A stretch of DNA of 19,832 bases from Cymbomonas tetramitiformis. Taxonomy: Eukaryota > Chlorophyta > Pyramimonadophyceae > Pyramimonadales > Pyramimonadaceae. This document shows, in pieces, positions 14,601-19,832 of this stretch. The notes beneath the pieces were generated by a model. The model had not been told where the DNA came from, searched no databases, and worked only from the letters and a program-made list of their open reading frames with translations. Location: positions 1 to 19,832 of the forward strand of contig LGRX02024688.1 in the NCBI GenBank assembly GCA_001247695.2. The letters are read 5' to 3'. The translations under genes and the position numbers were made by a program. Positions within the stretch are counted from its first letter, which is position 1, and every line of letters begins with the position of its first letter.

Positions 14601-14875
14601 AACAGATTTGACAGGATCGTCCACGTGTCATGACTATTAACACTAGCACCACTAGATGTTAACAGAAATTCCAGATTGTTACACGTGTCATGACTATTAA
14701 CACTAGCACCACTAGATATTAACAGAAATTCCAGATTGTTCCACGTGGCATGTCTATTAACACTAGAACCACTAGCTATTAACAGAAATTTCAGATTGTT
14801 CCACGTGGCATGCTTAGAGGGACTGCCGATGCTACTAAAAGTACCACTGGAACAGATACGTTCCATGTGGCAAGC
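14598..14875. repeat. 60-bp tandem repeat with CACGTG and CACTAG in each unit
   Basis: Three and a half well-conserved units of exactly 60 bp are followed by a degraded one after 14816. CACGTG (G-box, palindromic) lies at 14622, 14682, 14742 and 14802, with a further copy outside the strict period at 14533 and a decayed CATGTG near 14864. Each unit also has ATTAACACTAG, a second ACCACTAG and ATTAACAGAAATT. Because 60 is a multiple of three, the minus strand keeps an open frame of 20-residue repeats here; I regard it as fortuitous. The array could bind bZIP/bHLH factors as a promoter element or serve as transposon subterminal repeats. Confidence 0.9.
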
Positions 14876-14984
14876 AAGCAGGCATTCGCTATCTACACAG
14901 AGCAATTGGGCGGAGCTGATGAAGCTGCGCCGGCGTTCGGTGTCCTCCTTCGATTGCTGCGCGGAGCTGATGAGGTAGCTTGCG

Positions 14985-16202
14985 CTATTGCTTTTTGCAA
15001 CGTACTGCTTTCATCCCCGGCCATAGGTAAGTGGCGTGTAGAGGTACGCGGTTTCCAGGTGGGCGATGGATAATGACCTTGGTTTCGAGACGGCTTACCG
15101 GTAGGAGAAGTGTACGTTTTTCTGCCTCGTTGCACACATACACGCCCCGGCTGTTCATGGTAAGGTCCTCAACAGTGGGGTAGGCGGTCACCATAGCCAG
15201 GCGGCACACGGTGTCGTTGGCGGCGGAGTTCTCGGCGGAACGCTTCAGGAAGATCAAGTAGTAAGCCTCCACGGTGCCGTACTCAAAAGCGTCGGCCGCG
15301 CATGTACTCAAAGCCACGTTGAAGGAGATACGCGTTTTTGCCCGGGTGTAAACCCGGGATGTGAAGTCCTCATCGCCTCTTCGCATGCGCGAGAATCGAA
15401 GGACGTCCATGGCTGCATCCAGGGAAGGGCTTGCATGATCGCTAAAAAGGGATCGGACGCACCCCACCAGTTCCCGGTGCAGACGACCCCCCTCCTCGTT
15501 TGCCAACGCAGCGGTTGGTACACCGTCGCGGACGAGATAGTGGCCGGTGTCAAGGAGATGGCACACCTTGGAGGAATCGTCAGCCCGGGTGGTCCCAGAA
15601 TCATGGTATTCGCCGCCCTTGGCCATGGCCATCTCCGTGAGCATGTCCGGAAGGAAGCGGATCCCTTCGTAGCTCCACGCCATGTCGTCCACCGCCTCTT
15701 TCGTGAGATACGCGTTCGCTATGCACGTGTCGATCGCCTTACCTCCGACCGGGGCTGGCACCACCCCCTTGCTGTCGCCCAGGAGACGCTCGACCCAGAG
15801 CTCGTTGGTGCTGCTCACCACGCCGGTTTCCTCCTCTTGCTTGCACAAGTGAACGACCGCCATGCGCAGATTCAACGTCAACATGTTCATGGGGCATTGC
15901 TGTTCCACAATCACCGCAAAGGCCCACAGCTCTTTCCCGGCCTCCTTCCGGGGCTCCGCACGGGACTGGAGGTCCCCCCACAATCCTATTGCAGGCCCTC
16001 TCATAAAGTAGAGCACCGCCCGCCGCAAAGTCCACCAAGCCTTGTCCAACTCCGGATTCAAGTTCTTCAGAACATCCATGAACACCATCGGACTGAAAAT
16101 CAAGATAAAGTTCAGCATGTCCTCCATGGTGTAGTTCCCTGCAACAGCGAGCCTTTTACAGATCTTAGGCAACCGGTGCATCCTCCCCGCGTATGAAATG
16201 AC
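14985..16202 (-). CDS. CACTA (TNP2-like) transposase, C-terminal coding block
   Basis: The block is open for about 400 codons to a stop at 14987-14985; the first internal ATG is at 16181, but the true 5' edge is probably a splice acceptor. It shows the C-terminal layout of plant En/Spm TNP2 proteins. NYTMEDMLNFILIFSPMVF is followed by ELWAFAVIVEQQCPMNMLTL, then MAVVHLCKQEEETGVV, ELWVERLLGDSK and IANAYLTKEAVDDM; the last four correspond to the HL...GP...FER...LK...E.YL pattern of the DUF4218 region. Near the end, FEYGTVEAYYLIFLKR and KRTLLLPVSRLETKVI resemble the beta-rich tail after it. Similarity was judged by eye. The order and strand continue from the blocks to the right. Confidence 0.7.
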   Translation of the reverse strand, partial: VISYAGRMHRLPKICKRLAVAGNYTMEDMLNFILIFSPMVFMDVLKNLNPELDKAWWTLRRAVLYFMRGPAIGLWGDLQSRAEPRKEAGKELWAFAVIVEQQCPMNMLTLNLRMAVVHLCKQEEETGVVSSTNELWVERLLGDSKGVVPAPVGGKAIDTCIANAYLTKEAVDDMAWSYEGIRFLPDMLTEMAMAKGGEYHDSGTTRADDSSKVCHLLDTGHYLVRDGVPTAALANEEGGRLHRELVGCVRSLFSDHASPSLDAAMDVLRFSRMRRGDEDFTSRVYTRAKTRISFNVALSTCAADAFEYGTVEAYYLIFLKRSAENSAANDTVCRLAMVTAYPTVEDLTMNSRGVYVCNEAEKRTLLLPVSRLETKVIIHRPPGNRVPLHATYLWPGMKAVRCKKQ

Positions 16203-16208
16203 ACCAAC
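16200..16208. repeat. 9-bp target-site duplication, left copy
   Basis: GACACCAAC is repeated exactly at 16615-16623 on the other side of the inverted-repeat element. A 9-bp exact match at this position is unlikely by chance, and the length is that produced by Mutator-like transposases. Confidence 0.7.
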
Positions 16209-16614
16209 CGGAGATGACCGCGAAGGGTCTGAAAAACCGTGTATCTTTAACAGGAAGATGGGAAGATAATGAAAGAGAGTCTAGTGTGTGGCATCTCGGA
16301 CTTTCACCGAGAACCTCCAAAGTAACCGATAGGTTTGGCGCTCTAGAAGTTGAGCTAATGCCACAAGTGGCTTCTATTCGTATGGTTTGAGTAATTTATC
16401 GGGAAAATGGGTTCTCACTTCGCAACCCTACGATGTAGGCTACAGTTTTTTCAGTTTGATAGTTTCTAGTGGCATTAGCTCAACTTCTAGAGCGCCAAAC
16501 CAATCGGTTTGGAGGTTCTCGGTGAAAGTCCGAGATGCCACACACTAGACTCTCTTTCACTATCTTCCCATCTTCCTCTTGAAGATACACGGTTTTTCAG
16601 ACCCTTCGCTGTCA
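16209..16614. mobile_element. MITE with about 150-bp terminal inverted repeats (Mutator-like)
   Basis: The arms at 16215-16364 and 16469-16614 are inverted copies over about 146 bp, with only a handful of mismatches and one short indel. The arm begins TGAC[C/A]GCGAAGGGTCTG, and the spacer is about 104 bp without coding potential. The direct repeat GACACCAAC flanks it at 16200-16208 and 16615-16623; the right copy abuts the arm exactly, while six extra bases lie on the left. Long inverted repeats plus a 9-bp target duplication are the signature of Mutator-like elements, so this looks like a non-autonomous MULE. It lies between two transposase blocks, probably within an intron. Confidence 0.88.
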
Positions 16615-16679
16615 GACACCAACAAACTAACAACAGTGCATACATATGTACCTGGTTGTAGTAGCATTCATCCCTACGG

Positions 16680-17612
16680 TTAGTAGGTGTGGCCATTCCC
16701 TGCCGGTGCACACAAACATGGTTGCACGCGGACCGGGGGAATAAGGTTGGCGCATCTGCCACGCCCGTTCCTACTAAACAAGGCACATGCAAGGTGATGG
16801 GTGTCGGTATCCGTGGTTAGATCCGGGTGCTCACCCGCGTATTGCACGAAGTCTTGGTACTCCCGGTGCATGTCATGCGGCGCGGTCAGTCCCTTTCCGT
16901 TGGCCTGCAACTGCTTCAGTTGCATGGGTGAGAAATAGCACGTGTTTGGGCAATTGTTCACCTTGTTTCGCAGCATTTTCAGGAACTTCTTGATGACGCC
17001 GTAACACATCATGTGCATGAACGGCAGCACGTACCCGTAGATGGGGTCAAAGTAGTCCAGCTGCTCTAACGGCCCGGCTGCATATCGGCCGGTCCGCATC
17101 GGATCCACACCATCCTCCGCGGTCAGCCTCACCAGTTCCTTGTGGTCCTCCTTGGTTAACCACACACTCGGATCATTGGCATACAACACCTCCCTTTCGT
17201 CCAAGTATGTCTGCGAGATGGGGTTCGCATAGCCCAAGCAGTACATGCCATTACCGTTAGGGCCCTTAGTGGCCTCCCAGATGCTTTTGAAGTCGTTGCG
17301 CCTTGCTGCCACGGGAGCGAACTTCCCCAAGTCGTTACGCGCAATCGTATCGCAGTAGCATAACATCAGGAACACGCTGAACTGTTCATGCCACACCTGG
17401 AAGTACCCGTCATACACCCTGAAAGGGGTTTGGTCAGCATCGGCATGGCCCTTACTCAGTTGTTTCAGCTCTTCCATCATGGGTTCTAGCAACACGTCGA
17501 CGTCCTTCCAGTGTTGACGTGGGCCAGGGGCAATCGAGATCACACCGCAGTGCTTCATCTTCACACGTTCCTGCGCATACCCTCCATTGCACACGCAGTC
17601 AAGCGCAATAGC
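16680..17612 (-). CDS. CACTA (TNP2-like) transposase, central catalytic block
   Basis: The frame is open from just after a TAG at 17615-17613. VKMKHCGVISIAPGPRQHW, then DVDVLLEPMMEELKQL, then a Trp-containing helix ending LMLCYCDTIARNDLGKF, corresponds to the TNP2 segment usually written IPGP...NIDVYLQPLIEELKELW...DFPAYGNLSG. Further on, DYFDPIYGYVLPFMHMMCYG and VIKKFLKMLRNKVNN match the MHIEKNVCDxIxGTLLN segment. The last about 50 codons (to 16680) show no match and are probably intron. The in-frame TAG could mean that the copy is dead or that an intron ends there (CATAG is a possible acceptor). Confidence 0.7.
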   Translation of the reverse strand, partial: AIALDCVCNGGYAQERVKMKHCGVISIAPGPRQHWKDVDVLLEPMMEELKQLSKGHADADQTPFRVYDGYFQVWHEQFSVFLMLCYCDTIARNDLGKFAPVAARRNDFKSIWEATKGPNGNGMYCLGYANPISQTYLDEREVLYANDPSVWLTKEDHKELVRLTAEDGVDPMRTGRYAAGPLEQLDYFDPIYGYVLPFMHMMCYGVIKKFLKMLRNKVNNCPNTCYFSPMQLKQLQANGKGLTAPHDMHREYQDFVQYAGEHPDLTTDTDTHHLACALFSRNGRGRCANLIPPVRVQPCLCAPAGNGHTY

Positions 17613-17615
17613 CTA

Positions 17616-17855
17616 TGATCTCTTCAAGCCGCGCTGGAGCGTCACACCTCCGTGCGCACACACTCGTGTAGATGTTCACCGCGGGTTGGGCTTTACGCAC
17701 TACCTACCTTGGGAGGAAGGTCCGCACTTCGCAACGCGCCGAACCGCGTGGACCAATTCCTGCGATGGCAACGCGCTAGTCAGTTGCGGTCCTTTCACCC
17801 ATCTCGCATCGCCCATCGGCAACGTTCGTATACGATCAGCCGCGGCACTCGTCCG
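17616..17855 (-). other. Unresolved transposase interval (intron or damaged exon)
   Basis: TNP2 proteins normally have the SDGFNPFG...SxWP segment between the flanking blocks, and I could not place it with confidence. A strong donor AAG|GTAGGT and a possible acceptor CATAG are present on the minus strand. The frame just upstream of the TAG at 17615 reads GVTLQRGLKRS, which may be coding. The three frames are each broken once or more. Confidence 0.4.
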
Positions 17856-18731
17856 TTACAAGGAGTAAGGACATCGGCACGGGTCGCACTGTTTGTCATG
17901 CTTCTTTGCTTGCCCGTCGTCCTCTCCATATTCGATGCCCATCCCAGTTCGTAATACCCCTGGTTTCTCCTGGTTCCCGCTCGGCGTCTCACGCAGTAGT
18001 CTGCCACCGACGCTAGGGTGCTCGTTTACTCGTAGCCCGTGCGGGCTGCTCATGACACAAGCGTTTTCGGGAGCTCTGGCCGTGGGACTCGCACGCTGCT
18101 TAGCAAAGTCGTAGTCCATCATCCAGCGCCGCACCAGCCGCTTCACGGTGAAATAGAAGTAGTACTCCTTGGGACGATACTCCTCCCCGCGCGCCGTTTT
18201 AACAACGTCGTACCTCTCCTCCGTGCACCACTCTGTGGGCTCGCCATCCGCCCCACGCTTCGTGGGCACGCCGCATACCTCTTGCACCCTCTTCCCAGGC
18301 TTTCCCTCCCCGTTTTGCCATGCGAAATTGCGGTGGAACTTGGGACACACGTGTATCGCATAGTCCCATACGCTCTCCGCACCGAGCGCCCGTCTCATGT
18401 GCCATAGCGATCCCGGCAGGTTGCAAGTATTGCCGCCCAGGAGCATCTTCAGGACTTTCAGGAAGGTGTCGAAATGGTCATCAGTCCACCTCTGTCGCCT
18501 TTTCATATCCATGAAGTACCATACGGCCTCCTGCACGGTCACCCCGTTCGGACTCGCCTTCCCGTGCGTGACCAGCGGTTGCGACTGCTTTCCTGCTGCT
18601 AGGTTTGGCACGTCCGTCACACACAACGTGATCGCGGGGTCGGGCTCAGGCTGCAGGGCCAGCACAATGCCCTGCACGGACTCCGTCGCGATACTGACTT
18701 CGGTATTCATTTCCACCAGCACTGCCAGCTC
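17856..18731 (-). CDS. CACTA (TNP2-like) transposase, N-terminal domain block
   Basis: The exon begins at an acceptor (AAGCAG|GAGCTG) that joins the first exon in frame. VQEAVWYFMDMKRRQRWTDD, then FDTFLKVLKMLL, then LWHMRRALG, DYAIHVCPKFHRNFAW and YYFYFTVKRLVRRWMMDYDF track the TNP2 pattern in which a helical start is followed by a lysine-rich ILK/LLK helix, the IHACPNDC box and YFPLKPRLQRLF. The Cys/His pair (VCPKFH ... VCGVP) sits where TNP2 has its zinc-binding cysteines, although one pair is altered. The 3' end is uncertain: the frame stops at 17856, and a donor probably lies before that. Confidence 0.72.
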   Translation of the reverse strand, partial: ELAVLVEMNTEVSIATESVQGIVLALQPEPDPAITLCVTDVPNLAAGKQSQPLVTHGKASPNGVTVQEAVWYFMDMKRRQRWTDDHFDTFLKVLKMLLGGNTCNLPGSLWHMRRALGAESVWDYAIHVCPKFHRNFAWQNGEGKPGKRVQEVCGVPTKRGADGEPTEWCTEERYDVVKTARGEEYRPKEYYFYFTVKRLVRRWMMDYDFAKQRASPTARAPENACVMSSPHGLRVNEHPSVGGRLLRETPSGNQEKPGVLRTGMGIEYGEDDGQAKKHDKQCDPCRCPYSL

Positions 18732-18859
18732 CTGCTTACAATGGCAGTCACACCACCAGCGCTCCCCGTCATATTACTACGCTCTATCTCGCTCACGCAT
18801 CGTTAGTGGGTTACAGGGGAAACATTTTGGTGCCAGTATGGGCAGGGCGGGCTGCATAC
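18732..18859 (-). other. Intron between transposase exons
   Basis: The intron is 128 nt, with donor GAG|GTATGC and acceptor AAGCAG|GAGCTG, phase 0. It joins LPDFLFE to ELAVLVEMNTE without a frame change. Without splicing, the upstream frame meets a stop at 18803. Confidence 0.7.
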
Positions 18860-19822
18860 CTCAAACAAGAAGTCTGGCAGATCAAGCATATCCTCCGTAG
18901 GCGTATTCATTTCTTCGTCCGCCACAAGGTGGGTCTTTTCCAGAGCTTCTACGACATCTTCCACAACGATGTCCTGGTTCTCCTTCGCCTCCTCCCAGTA
19001 TTCCTTCTCAGCCGGGGAGGGCACCGATCCGCAGAACATTTCCCCAAATGCCATCAGGCCGGACATCAGCGTGCACTCCGGCAGCTGCTGCAGGGGGCAA
19101 TTGAGATCCGCCGCCAACAGGTCCCTCATGTCGTGGTTAACCTGGTTACCGTTTGTCCCAGCGCCACCTACCAAGTTGCCGCTACGCCACCGATCAGTAC
19201 GGCTTCTGGTGTCCGGTTCCTCCATCACCACGTCCTGCCCTTCATCACAACTGAGGAGGACGTCAGACGATCCAGTCTCCCCGCAGGGTGCCGGCGCACC
19301 GCACACCCTATTTCTGGCATCGAGCGCCACTCCAAGGCGGCGCATGCGTGCGAGAAGCACGTCTGACCTCCGTTCTGCCTCTTTGTGCCATTTCGTCGCC
19401 GTCTTCGTTGGCATCTGCAAGTCTTCTAAGGTGAAGACGGAACGGATGCTCCGCCGCTCTAACACGATGTCCGACGTGCTGTATGCTTGGCGCGCCAAGT
19501 CTAGTAGGCGTTGGTCGGACACGTGACTGCTGTCCCAAGGGGTGGAAGGGGCGCTCGCTTCACCAGCAGCAGGTTGGGTGGCTGCTTGTCGGGGGGCTTT
19601 AGCAGTACCAGGGCGTCCGCCATCCTCGGGTGGCATTGCCTCCCGCCGGGGCTTGATGCGCCCTCTGTCGTCAATTGTGTACCCGAGGTCCGGCAGACGA
19701 CCTGCGAGCCGATTGACCAGGTCGCGCTTCGCCATAGCTTGGTCCTTACCACGGGCAGATCGCGGAATCCAGCCATTATCCGCACCAAACGTTGAAACCG
19801 TCGGGCGTTCGCTTGCACCCAT
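18860..19822 (-). CDS. Transposase gene, first visible exon (probably incomplete)
   Basis: About 321 codons are open from an ATG at 19822 to the splice donor at 18860, and the frame continues to the window edge, so the true start may be outside. The protein is hydrophilic: a basic N-terminus (MAKRDLVNRLAGRL), a Pro/Ala-rich linker, two helices (LLDLARQAY; ATKWHKEAERRSDVLLARM) and an acidic end (EEAKENQDIVVEDVVEALE). No domain is recognised. It is assigned to the transposase only because it splices in frame to the TNP2-like block. Confidence 0.6.
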
Positions 19823-19832
19823 GGCCTTCAAG

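Noticed and set aside
14598..14815. CACTA transposon terminus within the CACTAG-containing repeats
   Set aside because: CACTA occurs twice in every unit, so no single copy can be picked as an end, and neither a matching inverted end nor a 3-bp target duplication can be identified in the window.
14567..14905. Minus-strand ORF of 112 codons with 20-residue repeats
   Set aside because: It is explained by the 60-bp tandem array, whose period is a multiple of three; no start context or known peptide.
15435..16196. Plus-strand ORF of 253 codons
   Set aside because: Antisense to the TNP2-like C-terminal block, no protein motif of its own.

Overview
The window is eukaryotic nuclear DNA made almost entirely of transposable-element genes, and every supported gene reads on the minus strand. 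Short GT-AG introns, an AATAAA polyadenylation signal, a Ty3/gypsy-type pol and a plant-style CACTA (TNP2-type) transposase point to the green lineage. A streptophyte (charophyte) alga is my best guess; this is inference, because no host gene is visible.

Right part, about 14985-19822: exons of a divergent TNP2-like CACTA transposase, running off the right edge or nearly so. One intron (18732-18859) resolves cleanly. The other junctions do not, one in-frame stop lies upstream of a conserved block, and a 400-bp inverted-repeat MITE with a 9-bp flanking duplication sits between two coding blocks. Positions 14225-14875 are AT-rich and hold many TTAAC motifs and a 60-bp tandem array in which every unit carries CACGTG and CACTAG. 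This may be a promoter, transposon subterminal repeats, or both.

Middle part, 10562-14215: one unrecognised gene. Four exons joined by three GT-AG introns give a frame-consistent protein of about 1101 residues with a long charged coiled coil, followed by a poly(A) signal. Its first intron is bounded by an exact 20-bp direct repeat containing AG|GT. Positions 9500-10138 hold four copies of a 163/164-bp tandem repeat with nested hairpins.

Left part, 1-9447: a large Ty3/gypsy-like retroelement in two long open frames. The upstream ORF (9447-6115) begins with a retropepsin-like protease and continues with about 900 unrecognised residues. The downstream pol frame has no stop from 6007 to position 1, about 2000 codons, and is open at the window edge. 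In order it encodes a hydrophobic leader, reverse transcriptase, RNase H, a complete C5-cytosine DNA methyltransferase of DNMT3-like layout, a poly-lysine linker, integrase (HHCC and DDE) and a PHD finger. The main discovery in this window is a retrotransposon carrying both a DNA-methylation writer and a histone-tail-reader-type domain, with every catalytic motif I checked intact.

All splice joins, family assignments and alignments were made by eye from the sequence, without database searches. LTRs, a primer-binding site, a gag gene, tRNAs and rRNAs were not found.
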